NCBI GenBank assembly: GCA_049315825.1
Contig: JBMOJK010000018.1
Span: 1 to 22,234, forward strand
Source of the DNA: JBMOJK01 sp049315825
Lineage (GTDB): Bacteria; Patescibacteriota; Gracilibacteria; BD1-5; UBA2023
Length of the DNA: 22,234 nt
Reading direction: 5' to 3'
Part shown: in pieces, positions 1-8,942 of the stretch
How the letters are laid out: the number at the start of each line of letters is the position of its first letter
Numbering within the stretch: the first letter of the stretch is position 1
The notes under the pieces: generated by a model
What the model saw: the letters and a program-made list of their open reading frames with translations, nothing else
Told to the model about the DNA's origin: nothing
Database searches by the model: none
Translations under genes and position numbers: made by a program

Positions 1-559
1 CAAAAACCGTCTGATACATCGGAGCTTTTTCATCGTCATACTCGATATACGGCGGAAGCGGAAGCCGACCGTATTCCATGAGGAAATTCATGATATTTTC
101 CCCGTCCAAAAGCTCAAACGTCCGACCTTCGTAGGTGATTGCATCCACACGAAAACGATATTTCCCAAGTGCAACCACCGTCCCAACCGGGAAATAATCC
201 CCCGGAAATACCATCGATTCGAAATGCGTTTCGTCATGCGATCGTAGATACAAAAGCTCCGCACTTCGCTCGCGCGTCACACCCGACGGACGAGTGATCA
301 AGAAATCATCCCGCACAATACGCGCTGGAAGCACTCGAGAGTCATTAAAAAAAAGTGTATCACCCGACTGCAAAATCCCGGGAAGGTCTGTAAAAATCCG
401 ATGATCAACCGAATTATTCCCACGATCAAAGACCATGAGTTTCGCACTTTCTGGGGGCTGTACAGGACACTGTGCGATCTGTGACTCTGGCAGATCGTAC
501 TGATAAGAAGTAAGCAGGAAATCGGATTCTTTTGGCATGACTTGGAGTATATCGAGCAT
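1..559 (-). CDS. queA: tRNA preQ1(34) S-adenosylmethionine ribosyltransferase-isomerase QueA (3' end outside window)
   Basis: QueA transfers and isomerises the ribosyl moiety of S-adenosylmethionine onto preQ1 at tRNA position 34 to give epoxyqueuosine; it acts in the cytoplasm. About 186 N-terminal residues are visible. Family blocks seen in order: YDLPESQIAQCPVQPPE, then VDHRIFTDLPGILQSGDTLF, then FNDSRVLPARI, and near the window edge GRLPLPPYIE followed by YQTVF. These match the usual QueA N-terminal half of a roughly 340-residue protein, so the C-terminal half lies off the left edge. The start chosen is ATG at 559; an in-frame ATG at 538 gives MPKESDF and could equally be the true start, as neither has a clear Shine-Dalgarno. 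No in-frame TGA is present. It is transcribed divergently from the glycosyltransferase gene to its right. Confidence 0.95.
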   Translation of the reverse strand, partial: MLDILQVMPKESDFLLTSYQYDLPESQIAQCPVQPPESAKLMVFDRGNNSVDHRIFTDLPGILQSGDTLFFNDSRVLPARIVRDDFLITRPSGVTRERSAELLYLRSHDETHFESMVFPGDYFPVGTVVALGKYRFRVDAITYEGRTFELLDGENIMNFLMEYGRLPLPPYIEYDDEKAPMYQTVF

Positions 560-753
560 AGATTTCTGGCAAGTTGTTTTGTATAACACGAAGATGGCGA
601 CCATATAAAATATGGCCCGTTAAGACAGTCATTGTGAAATATCTATACAAATCCGAGAGATATCTCACCTCAGTCACGCCTTTCTTTTGCGGTAGGCATT
701 CTTGCAATTTCTCGGTTTTCCATACTATGGTGGCACTTTGCGCCCAGTGCCTT

Positions 754-2238
754 ATGAAAGCCAAAAAAGATCTCCCATTCTTCCTTCGGGAAGCCTTTCT
801 CTCGAAAGTACCAGCTGTTCTCCTTGTTGGGATCTTTATGGTGCCACTCGTACTCATTAAGATCAACTATCAGGTTGGACTCTTCTTCATCGCCTTTTAT
901 ATCGCCTATTGGTCGATCAAGGTATTTGAGTCATATTACTATGTACTCAAGTCGTATTTCTCGCTTGTAGAGTTCAATAAGACAGATTTCACCAAGAATG
1001 AATTCCTCCTCCAGAGCGGAAAGGATATCAAACATGTGGTCGTTGTACCTATTTATACAGAGCCGTACGACGTCATCGAGGAAAACGTGATAGCCATCCT
1101 TGAAAACGACTATCCATTCATGGAAAATGTTACGATCCTTCTTGCCACAGAAGCCCGTGCTCCAGATGCAGAAGGTCATGCTCGCGAGATCATCAAGAAA
1201 TTCTCAAGTTCGAAAGTTCAGATCGTCAATGTTGTTCATCCGTCTGACATCCCTGGTCATGGAAAGGTAAAGGGTTCAAATATCACCTACGCTGTTCAGG
1301 AATACGAAAAGCTCGTCGCACTCGATCCACACAATACATATATTTCAACGATCGATACAGATACGAAGGTTGAGAAGAGCTTCTTCGCGATCACGACGTA
1401 CTGTTTCATCGGAACAGAACACCGAGATCAGGCGATCTACCAGTATACTCCAGTCTACGCGAACAATTGGATTCATGGGACATTCTTTGCTCGACTCATC
1501 GCGATGGGGACGACCTTCTGGCAGCTCTTCGAATCTCAGAATCCTGAGTTCTATCGTAACTTCGCCGTATATGGACAGTCGCTCGAGTGTCTGAAGCGTT
1601 CGGACTATTGGTCACGCACTTCGATCGTAGAAGATGGACTCCAGTATTGGAGAAGTTATTTTGCATGGGATGGAATGTTCCGCATCGTGAATGTACCTGC
1701 TGTGTGTCGTATGGACCTCGTAGACGAAGAAACACTCTGGAAGACGATCAAGTCTCAGTACAAGCAACTCCGCCGTTGGTCATGGGGATGTACGGATATC
1801 GAGTACGTTCTCCCACAGTTTTATCAGAACAAGAAGATCCGCTTCGGCGAAAAAATCCGCAAGTCTGTCTACCTCATACAGAATCATCTCTTCTGGGCAG
1901 GAGGTGCATTCATGCTTTTCTTCATCGGGTACATCCCAGGGATCTCCGAGAGTCTTCGTAATTCGATCGCAATCCTTACAGTTCCACTCGCAAGCTCGAT
2001 CATATTCACGACGCTCTTTGCAACGGTTGTGTTCCCAAGCTTCATGTCGATCCATATCATGAAGCGCTACACGAAGTTCCGCAAGCGAGACTATATCTAC
2101 AACATCCTTCAGTGGCTCGTTGTTCCACCGCTCACGCTCACACTCTTCTCTCTCCCAGCCATAGAAAGTCAGATCCGACTCTTCCTCGGAAAGCGCATCG
2201 ACTTCTTCGAGACCACTCAGAAAATGAAACGTAAATAG
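754..2238 (+). CDS. Membrane glycosyltransferase, GT2 family (cellulose-synthase-like)
   Basis: 494 residues from the ATG at 754. Two hydrophobic segments near the N-terminus (roughly residues 20-65) precede a cytoplasmic GT-A domain that opens with HVVVVPIYTEP. The processive GT2 signature is complete: a DxD at Asp201/Asp203 (STIDTDTK), the acceptor-side ED pair at Glu293-Asp294 (VEDG) and QxxRW at 338-342 (QLRRW). Three further hydrophobic spans follow. Proteins of this build polymerise or transfer sugars from nucleotide sugars at the inner face of the membrane and can export the chain. The acceptor and sugar cannot be read from sequence. The frame is open from 574, but the upstream 60 codons look non-coding; ATG 727 is an alternative start. 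The stop is 5 nt before the next gene, so the two are probably co-transcribed. No in-frame TGA. Confidence 0.88.
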   Translation: MKAKKDLPFFLREAFLSKVPAVLLVGIFMVPLVLIKINYQVGLFFIAFYIAYWSIKVFESYYYVLKSYFSLVEFNKTDFTKNEFLLQSGKDIKHVVVVPIYTEPYDVIEENVIAILENDYPFMENVTILLATEARAPDAEGHAREIIKKFSSSKVQIVNVVHPSDIPGHGKVKGSNITYAVQEYEKLVALDPHNTYISTIDTDTKVEKSFFAITTYCFIGTEHRDQAIYQYTPVYANNWIHGTFFARLIAMGTTFWQLFESQNPEFYRNFAVYGQSLECLKRSDYWSRTSIVEDGLQYWRSYFAWDGMFRIVNVPAVCRMDLVDEETLWKTIKSQYKQLRRWSWGCTDIEYVLPQFYQNKKIRFGEKIRKSVYLIQNHLFWAGGAFMLFFIGYIPGISESLRNSIAILTVPLASSIIFTTLFATVVFPSFMSIHIMKRYTKFRKRDYIYNILQWLVVPPLTLTLFSLPAIESQIRLFLGKRIDFFETTQKMKRK

Positions 2239-2243
2239 TCCCC

Positions 2244-3572
2244 ATGCTCCAAAGTTATCAAGAAGAAGTTCGCCGCAAACGCAACGCCTACCGAGTATTT
2301 TGGCTCGTAGTATTTAGTTTTGCGTTTCTCCTCTACATGTTCTTCCAGGGATACTACATCTCTGTTCAGGTCGGTTTTGAGGATCTCATTCGCGCAGCGA
2401 AGTCATCTACCTCTACTGGCACGTCACCAAGCGTATCGAGTCAGGTGGTTCGTTCATTTGGTATTGTAAATATCCAAGTTGATCCAAACCCAGCAACACT
2501 CCATATCAACGGACAACCATATCAGAATGGAGCAAAAAGTATTTTCGACTATGGGAAATATAACATTGATATAGAGGATCCGACGTATGTTCCGATCCAC
2601 ATTCAGACAACACTCGATCGTCAGAATCCTTTCTATATCAACATTATTCGTCTACTGAAGACACCTACCTCAACGGAACTTCCCCATGTTTTTGAGAAGG
2701 TAGAAAACCTCTCATCAGGAAAATTCCTCGCAAAGGTAGCCACCGGCAGTGGAAAGGCGAACTATGAAGTATTTGATGATACATTTGCAACTGGAGCGAG
2801 TCTTACTGGCGTAACCAATAGCGGAAATCTCGTCTACATCGGTGATCGATACTTCAAGGCAGGAGAAAAGCTTGTGCTCTACGATGAAGCGACTGATACA
2901 CTTCGGGCCTACGAGCGGCCAAAGTCACTCACGGGTGCACTCTGTACTGATATCAAGAGCATCAAGGGCGATCTCTTCTGTAGTGGAAGTGGAACTTTCC
3001 TCACGGGAAAATACACCTCTATCAAAGAAAAGATCATCGAGGCAAACGATCGTATCATCCGAACTGCCCTCACAATCACACAAAATGGTGGTGGATTCTT
3101 CAGTAGTGCATACTCGCTCTCGGGAGGACTTACGATCACAGGAAGTACAGATCTCGTACGGCTTGAAGACAACACCCTCCTGCTTGCTAACAACAAGCTC
3201 TGGAACATCGAGAAAAATGGTGCACTCAAAGTAATCATTCCATTCAATAAAGTAGACCACGTAGCGAACTTTCCAGATGAGACACTGATATTTGGGCGCA
3301 AGGTAGATGGAACAAGTACATTCTCACTGCTCGATGCTCGTGGAAATGTATTCTCACTCGATGAGTCAACGCTTGATTTTAGTAATGTTTCGGTGAGTAA
3401 ACACTCGGGTGCATATATTATCAATACAGGCAAGCAAGTATTCCTTTACTATAAGGGCGGAACTCAGATCATCACGATTGCTGAGTGAGAAATCCTTGGA
3501 ATATTCGATCGTATCATCCTCTTCAATAAAGATGGAAAGACACGTCGAATGGAGCTCGAAGGAGTTGAATAA
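2244..3572 (+). CDS. Membrane-anchored PEGA-domain protein
   Basis: 442 residues with one in-frame TGA (3486-3488) read as glycine; read as a stop it would remove the last 28 residues. That tail (EILGIFDRIILF, then TRRMELEGVE) is clearly coding and ends at TAA 3570-3572. A single hydrophobic anchor lies at about residues 17-36 (FWLVVFSFAFLLYMFFQGYY). A PEGA-like beta-sandwich follows at about 75-130 (FGIVNIQVDPNPATLHING ... DYGKYNIDIEDPTYVPIHI). The rest is about 300 residues of beta-rich sequence, possibly an irregular propeller. PEGA domains are surface or periplasmic-side modules. Tight coupling to the GT2 gene suggests a shared role in making or presenting an extracellular glycan, but this is inference. 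Confidence 0.82.
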
Positions 3573-3582
3573 CATTGAAATA

Positions 3583-3625
3583 GATCAAAAAATCGCAGCC
3601 CAAAACGGGCTGCGATTTTTTGATC
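3583..3625. terminator. Bidirectional intrinsic terminator
   Basis: A perfect 19-bp inverted repeat: left arm 3583-3601, 5-nt loop AAAAC, right arm 3607-3625. The GC core is ATCGCAGCCC/GGGCTGCGAT, with A-tract and T-tract flanks, so it can stop transcription from either side. It lies 11 nt after the PEGA gene and closes the GT2-PEGA unit. Confidence 0.9.
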
Positions 3626-3736
3626 TCATCTGCTTAAAAATAGTACGAAATTTCCGCGGGAGCGAGACTTGACTTTGTGGTTATATTTTTCATGATGTAG
3701 CTCTGCATTCCACTTGATATTTATCATATTTATCTT

Positions 3737-5815
3737 ATGACAAAAAATACCCCTGGACGACCGCCAGTAATTATAGCCGAACAAAAGAGTAGTCGAAATC
3801 GCGGATTCTTTGCGAAATATTCCAAAAATATTGCCCGTGCTATGAAGCAGGCAGGAAATATGGTTCACAATATTCTTGCGACTGCGGGACTTGCGACTGC
3901 CCTGATTGTAACTGATGCATCAGCCGAGACGAATACTCTCGCTTCGTGCACGATCAATTCTCCTATTAAAGAGCGGGATATCCCAAAGCGACTTCCCGCA
4001 TACCTCGTTCGCCCAGAAGAACACGCGATCGCCGAAAGGGTTGCAGCCGCATTCGCTCCAAACGACACAAATCGCCGAACTCCACAATCAAATACCCCCA
4101 AGGTATCACTTTCAACGACTACAAAAATCTACACCCCGACCAAATCCTATACTCGCACTCCAACATGAACGGAGGAGGCTCCAAAAGCTGCCCCTATCGA
4201 GCTATCATCACCGATTACAAAGAGTATAGAGCATGAGGAGAAGGAAATAATTATTGCCGACACTCCTGCATCAACAACGAAATCATCCACTAAGACACCT
4301 GTGGCTGTCGTAAACAACAAACCACGTTGGGCGAAGGTATCTGGACCAACAACGGTAGAGGGTTTTATGCTTGAGAATTTCAACGTGAAGACTGGATGGC
4401 AGAATCTCGTCGACATGGAGACCGGAGCCCGCATCATCAATCCAAACCGCGATCTTCGCGTAGGGCACAATTATTTCCTTGCGAATTCAGAAGAAGAGGC
4501 AATACAAGTCGCGGCAGATATCAAGAAACGTCAGCAGTTTGTTCGAGAGCAAACTGCTGAGAAGCCTGTCACAAAGCCATACATCAAGGCAGATGAAAAG
4601 AACCCTTTCACAGTTACTCGCTCAAATCTCTCTCCAGAAGCGAACCAATTCCTGACTGAGCTCTCTCAGAAGACACGAACCATCGATCAGGGGAAAATGT
4701 ATTCTTTGCGTATTCCTGACGAAGAACTTAAGTCGATTGCCCGCAAGATGAAGATTGGTGAGGAAGAAATCCCAGTGGTGATCACACTCATGAGTCACAT
4801 CGCCAAAAAAGAAAGCCAGTGGAACTATGGAGCATTTGGAGCGCTCATTACTCATAAATCAGCCCACCAAGGACACCGTGCGATTGGCATCACCCAGATC
4901 ATGCCAATCAACTGGATCAACTGGTCTCAGAAGTTCTACGGCAAGATCCTTGATGTTACAGATACTAACCAAGAACGTGTAGGATTTGCACAGATCGCAG
5001 AATACTATCGCCAAAGCCGTGATCGTGGACACAAACTTCCACAGATTCTCAATAATCTCGCGATTGCATGGTATGGGAGCATAAAAGTAAAGGGGCTTCA
5101 GACCCCCACTGACTACGCACAAGGTTTTATCAGCTCGGTCTACACTGATAAAACAAAAGTAAAAGAAGCAGAAGAGATTATCGAAAAGGTGCAGTCCTCC
5201 CTTGCAAGCAAGAAACTCAATCCAGTCGCTACTGCCACACAGAAGAATCCTGATATCCAGCTTGCAGGCTACGCACAGAAACCAACAAGCGTAGTTTCTC
5301 AGGTTACCAAGATGACGGACAGCGTTATGAATATGCCAGCAGTCAATGACCCTGCCTACTTCAAGTCATCACCAGTCGTGAGCCAAGGTATGAGCAAGGT
5401 GATCGAACTCAAGAGCTATCTTATGAAGAAGAAAGCAAAAACTGCTACCGAAGAAGTATACACTTCCCATCTTACCGAGTTCGGAAGAAGAATGGAAAGC
5501 TCTAGCAATATCATCAAGCATGCTATCGCTACAGGTGACACCCGAAAACTCATCGAAGGCCAGCTTCAGAAGGGCGCTGCTATCAAGCAGTCTATGGAAC
5601 TCACCTACAAGATTGCGCCAAAAGACGAGATCAAGACTGTTCTTACACAGGCAATGAAAGAAACAGATGCTATGATCCAAAATGTGGTTGCGTTCAACGA
5701 ATTTCAGAAAAAACAAGAACAACGACGCATGGCTGTACGCAGAGAAGAGAATGTTGCAGCACTTGCAGATGGTCGAATCGGATTTGCCGCAAACAACCAC
5801 CGAAAAGCCGCATAA
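3737..5815 (+). CDS. Secreted or membrane-anchored lytic transglycosylase-like (SLT/lysozyme fold) protein
   Basis: 692 residues; one TGA at 4166-4168 is read as glycine and joins what would otherwise look like two ORFs in the same frame. The N-terminus is basic, followed by a hydrophobic stretch at about 42-60 and a plausible signal-peptidase site after DASA (residue 63). A Pro/Thr/Ser-rich linker runs to about residue 185. The SLT-like domain is at about 350-470, with the presumed catalytic Glu359 in AKKESQW, then AIGITQIMP at 383-391 and the AIAWYGS block near 445. Helical, Lys/Gln-rich sequence follows to the end. Such enzymes cut the MurNAc-GlcNAc bond of peptidoglycan. In an episymbiont it could remodel its own wall or attack a host wall; neither can be decided here. 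The unit stands alone between two strong terminators. Confidence 0.85.
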
Positions 5816-5862
5816 AAAAACCCACTCTTTACCCCTGTATGGATGCAAAGAGTGGGTTTTTT
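5815..5862. terminator. Bidirectional intrinsic terminator between convergent genes
   Basis: Left arm 5815-5830 (AAAAAACCCACTCTTT) and right arm 5847-5862 (AAAGAGTGGGTTTTTT) are perfectly complementary, with a 16-nt loop. The left arm begins on the last base of the transglycosylase stop codon, and the right arm reaches the stop codon of the minus-strand 62-residue ORF, so one hairpin ends both units. Confidence 0.9.
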
Positions 5863-6049
5863 ATATCAGGCCTTTAGAAAGGATATCGAGAGCAGCTTGA
5901 ACATCAGCCTGAATACTCTCGGATGGGGTAGATTGACCTCATCTCCCTGTGTTGGATTGAATCGAAACATCAATCCCCTTGGAATCGATCGGTAAAGTTT
6001 TTCGATTGATTGCTTCACCAATATCCTGTGGCACATTGGGCAAACACAT
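5861..6049 (-). CDS. Small hypothetical protein (62 aa)
   Basis: ATG at 6049 to TAA at 5863-5861, with one TGA read as glycine (NTGRGGQST). It begins MCLPNVPQDIGEAI, is hydrophilic, and ends in a helical QADVQAALDILSKGLI. It starts 3 nt after the stop of the upstream minus-strand gene and runs exactly into the shared terminator, so the two are almost certainly co-transcribed. I do not recognise the family. Reading it under the standard code would break it in the middle. Confidence 0.6.
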
Positions 6050-6052
6050 AGG

Positions 6053-6871
6053 CTATTGAATTATAATATTATTGATAGATTTTCGGACGGACTCTTTAAG
6101 ATTGCTTATAGAGCGTTCTTTTGCCTCATCTCGAAGTCTCAAAATAGTTTGTGCGTCAGGAATTTCACCCTTAAGAATGAGTGCCATGTAATCTCGGAGA
6201 TACTTCGACATTACCTGTGGTGAGATAGCAAAGACCTGTCTTGGTATCGTCTGTTTTCCATGTTGCTTATATGCATCAAACTCATAACAGATCGTTTCAC
6301 TTCGTCTTCCCTTTTGTGTGAGATAAGACTCATTTTGCGACACCGCAATATCAAGTCAGATATACTGGGTTTTGCCATTTTCCTTGATACCAACGATGAT
6401 ATCAACCCCACTAAACACATCATCGCTATCACTCGTGGTCATTACCTCGACATCGTATCATTCCGATCTAAGAGTAGCCTCCAAAAGATCTCTGACGACT
6501 ATTTCTGTTAGATTTTTGAGTATATAGTATGGATCTTCTCGAAATTCTCTAAATAAGGCGCTTCGTTCAGGGCTGATTTTCCAACTGGGTGCCTTGTATG
6601 AGCGTACATTCACTTCATTCCAGTACCATTTACTTAGATTTTGAGCGCTCGTACGATACCACTCTTCAGTAGAATGTCTATATTTTCACTTGAGTGCATC
6701 CTGCCAAAATTCTATCGCCCAGGACATATACTCCTTATTGAATCATTGTTCACGTCGCAATAAAGTATCACGAAGTGATGAAGCTCATTGCGTTTGCTGC
6801 TGGTGCGAGACTGTATGGATAGTATTTTGCATAGAGGGAACTTCCTCGTAGTATAAGCTATATATAATCAT
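6053..6871 (-). CDS. Hypothetical protein, possibly a PD-(D/E)XK-like fold
   Basis: 272 residues from ATG 6871 to TAG 6055-6053, containing five TGA codons read as glycine (near 6787, 6745, 6688, 6460 and 6358). The continuous frame gives soluble, charged sequence with no signal peptide or membrane span. The most structured part is at about 130-185: NLTEIVVRDLLEATLRSEGY, then FSGVDIIVGIKENGKTQYIG followed by LDIAVS. A helix, then two hydrophobic strands each carrying an acidic residue (VDIIVG, GLDIAVS), resembles the core of some PD-(D/E)XK nucleases. The lysine of the motif is not in its normal place, so this is only a hint. It is translationally linked to the 62-residue ORF downstream. Confidence 0.75.
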
Positions 6872-6887
6872 TTTGGCAAAAAGTCAC

Positions 6888-6910
6888 AAAAAAACCGGCT
6901 TTTTAGCCGG
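6888..6910 (-). terminator. Intrinsic terminator of the nuclease gene
   Basis: On the minus strand, CCGGCT-AAAA-AGCCGG is followed by a run of seven T. It lies 17 nt beyond the stop codon of the DNase I-like gene. Confidence 0.85.
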
Positions 6911-6926
6911 AAAATTTCAGGAAAAT

Positions 6927-7796
6927 TCACTTCGGAAAGTAAAACATAACATACACTGCTAAGTGATCGCTCACTTTGTAGGCATCTCTGAGTGTTGCTT
7001 CCAAAACCGGTGAATACGCAGCAGCAACGAAATCTACCACACCCGAAGCACAGACAACCATCTGACCCTTGGTATAAATATTGTCGTACTGATAGAGCAG
7101 ATACTCTCCGTTCTTACTGACTTTCTTCTTGATCGAGGTCTTTTGATTGATCTGCGATGTAAAACCAATTGACTCGAAGTGTTTATTGGTTTTTTTTGAC
7201 CCAAGATTGAAGTCGCCCGCAATGATTGCATTGGTTGCGAGATTGATTTCATGCGACTGCACAAGTGCCTTCACTTCTTCGATCGGTTTTTTTGCCGTTG
7301 GTACAAGATGGATAGTAAATACATCTACTTCGTTGCCATCGATAACAAACTGCGTAGTAAATGGCTCACGATCGATCACCTCCTGCAGATCAGCAACCAG
7401 GTGTGCTTTTTTACGATTCGTCACGATAGATGAATCGTAAAACATAGCGTACCGCTCTACACCCGGCGAATTGGGCTCTGTAAGATCACTGATGATTGAG
7501 TCCCATTTTTTCCCTTTCCGATTGAGGGCGTCTTGCAGTCGTGCAACCGCCTGAGCCCCACCTTCTTTGGTAGTGATTTCCTGCGCAAGTACTATATTGC
7601 TTTTGCGCAGAACTTTTGCTATAAAGTCGATAACTTCGTCGCTTTTGGAACTGCCAAAATCCTTGAGATTCCAGGATGTAAGCATCTTGGCAGTCTTTGG
7701 ACAGTTGTTTGCAGGAATTGTGAAGTCCTGAGCTTGAACGTCGATAAATCCGAGCGTGCAAACGAATACCACGAACCAACGTACGATGTTTTTCAT
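6927..7796 (-). CDS. Secreted endonuclease/exonuclease/phosphatase-family (DNase I-like) protein
   Basis: 289 residues. A signal peptide is visible (basic start, hydrophobic WFVVFVCTLGFI, likely cleavage after VQA near residue 22). Family motifs occur in order: SWNLKDFG near 41, IVLAQEI near 68 (metal-binding Glu), FTIHLVPT near 160 (catalytic His), IIAGDFNLG near 192 (Asp and Asn), YDNIY, and SDHLAVYV near the C-terminus (SDH). All catalytic positions of DNase I-like phosphodiesterases are therefore present. The start is fixed by a strong AGGAGGT (7807-7801) ahead of ATG 7796. The substrate could be DNA; a sphingomyelinase-type substrate is less likely. Export suggests scavenging of nucleotides or attack on extracellular DNA. 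There are no TGA codons. Confidence 0.9.
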   Translation of the reverse strand: MKNIVRWFVVFVCTLGFIDVQAQDFTIPANNCPKTAKMLTSWNLKDFGSSKSDEVIDFIAKVLRKSNIVLAQEITTKEGGAQAVARLQDALNRKGKKWDSIISDLTEPNSPGVERYAMFYDSSIVTNRKKAHLVADLQEVIDREPFTTQFVIDGNEVDVFTIHLVPTAKKPIEEVKALVQSHEINLATNAIIAGDFNLGSKKTNKHFESIGFTSQINQKTSIKKKVSKNGEYLLYQYDNIYTKGQMVVCASGVVDFVAAAYSPVLEATLRDAYKVSDHLAVYVMFYFPK

Positions 7797-7828
7797 CGGT
7801 ACCTCCTGTATTTGTTTGAGAGATGTCT

Positions 7829-7866
7829 ATTTTAGACTATTTAACCGTATGTAAAGAGTCTAAAAT
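7829..7866. promoter_or_regulatory. Inverted repeat upstream of the nuclease gene (possible operator)
   Basis: ATTTTAGAC (7829-7837) and GTCTAAAAT (7858-7866) form a perfect 9-bp inverted repeat 20 nt apart. No T-run follows on either strand, so it is not a normal terminator. On the minus strand the second arm contains TAAAAT, a plausible -10 for the nuclease gene. This placement suggests an operator, but no regulator is identified. Confidence 0.35.
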
Positions 7867-7880
7867 GTCAATCTATAGGA

Positions 7881-8120
7881 CTATGCATTATCACGCTTCT
7901 CAAGTACGGTTCTTACGTATAAACCCTGCACCTGAAGTCGCGCCCATTCGGTCTTACGGAGAAACTTGAGACTGGATTGCTTGCTCGGGTTGCTCGTAAA
8001 GCAATTGATACGAATCATCTCGCCCAATTCTTCAAACCCGTACTCTTCGATCAGATAATCCAAAATCATTGAAAGCGTAACTCCATGTAAAACTGCATCA
8101 TTTCGATTATTTGTACTCAC
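7881..8120 (-). CDS. VF530 family (DUF2132) small protein
   Basis: 79 residues starting at GTG 8120 (VSTNNRNDAVLHGVTLSMIL). The family pattern LHGVTL...L...YG...LG..I.I.CF...PS..SSLKFLR.T.WAR..V..LY is followed closely (GEMIRINCFTSNPSKQSSLK, then FLRKTEWARLQVQGLYV). Length matches the usual 75-80 residues. Known members bind DNA; no enzymatic role is known to me. The GTG start is the only good one, because the frame upstream is not family sequence. Confidence 0.85.
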   Translation of the reverse strand: MSTNNRNDAVLHGVTLSMILDYLIEEYGFEELGEMIRINCFTSNPSKQSSLKFLRKTEWARLQVQGLYVRTVLEKRDNA

Positions 8121-8173
8121 GTGAAAGGCAAAAAAGATATATATCCTGAGTATATCAACTCCGCAGAACAACA

Positions 8174-8201
8174 CAAAAAAACCAGTGCATTTTAGCACTG
8201 G
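8174..8201 (-). terminator. Intrinsic terminator of the 153-residue ORF
   Basis: On the minus strand, CCAGTGC, a 6-nt loop and GCACTGG are followed by eight T. It lies about 45 nt after the stop codon at 8248-8246 and separates this gene from the VF530 gene. Confidence 0.85.
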
Positions 8202-8245
8202 CTGAGCGATACATCGTACATGTAAAATATTCCTTTTGAAACAGC

Positions 8246-8707
8246 TTACAGATACGGGGCAACCGCCGTATATATGATACAATTTTTTTGTAGTACCATT
8301 GGGCCATTCCGACGTATTTCCAAGTGCATGAACGCAAGTATATTGGCACCATGCAACCGTTCGTGACTGAACATCTGACGGAAGTCTTCACAGACAAATG
8401 GTTCGACATTTCTTGCGAAAAACACAGTCGCCACTACAGCCTGATAAAATTGCTGTGTGAATATGTGTTTATAGTCTGCGTTTTTTTGTCCTAGGACTTC
8501 ATGCTCCAGGTCCACGAGTTTTTCTGCCTGCACGTGGATGAATGCCTCCAGTTGCATCAATGAGCATTGTGAACCCCGAACCATATCGAGTCCCATTTGC
8601 TCAATTGCACCATATGTTACAAGCAATCTCGTAAGGAAAATGTAGCGCCGTGGTTCGATTTCGATTTTGACTACACGTTCGTTATTGGCATGAATTGCTT
8701 CGTCCAT
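8246..8707 (-). CDS. Hypothetical protein (153 aa)
   Basis: ATG at 8707 is preceded by GGGAG with good spacing. The product starts MDEAIHANNERVVKIEIEPR and is mainly alpha-helical and soluble, with several His, Cys and Met residues. No family motif is recognised and there are no in-frame TGA codons. It is followed by its own terminator, so it is a single-gene unit, divergent from the pilin gene. The 235-nt gap to the pilin gene must hold both promoters, but I could not assign them with confidence. Confidence 0.7.
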   Translation of the reverse strand: MDEAIHANNERVVKIEIEPRRYIFLTRLLVTYGAIEQMGLDMVRGSQCSLMQLEAFIHVQAEKLVDLEHEVLGQKNADYKHIFTQQFYQAVVATVFFARNVEPFVCEDFRQMFSHERLHGANILAFMHLEIRRNGPMVLQKNCIIYTAVAPYL

Positions 8708-8942
8708 GACGGTCTCCCTGTTTGTTTTTGGTATGAGATTTATATGAACTTATTTCAGAATGTCAAAACACCATCATGAGAACCGTGACCATCCAAATAC
8801 TGCAAAATAATGAAAACAATGCGGTAGTTCAAGAGGGTTAATCCTTCTAATAATAATTCGACTATCAAAAATAAACTTGTATGTTTAGAGAGAAAAAACA
8901 CCACATTCTCTATGATAAACAGCTATTTTTCATTAGTAACAC

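Noticed and set aside
574..753. N-terminal extension of the GT2 ORF from 574
   Set aside because: The 60 codons are Cys/Arg-rich and not membrane-like, and lie in the divergent promoter region with queA; starts at 754 or 727 fit better.
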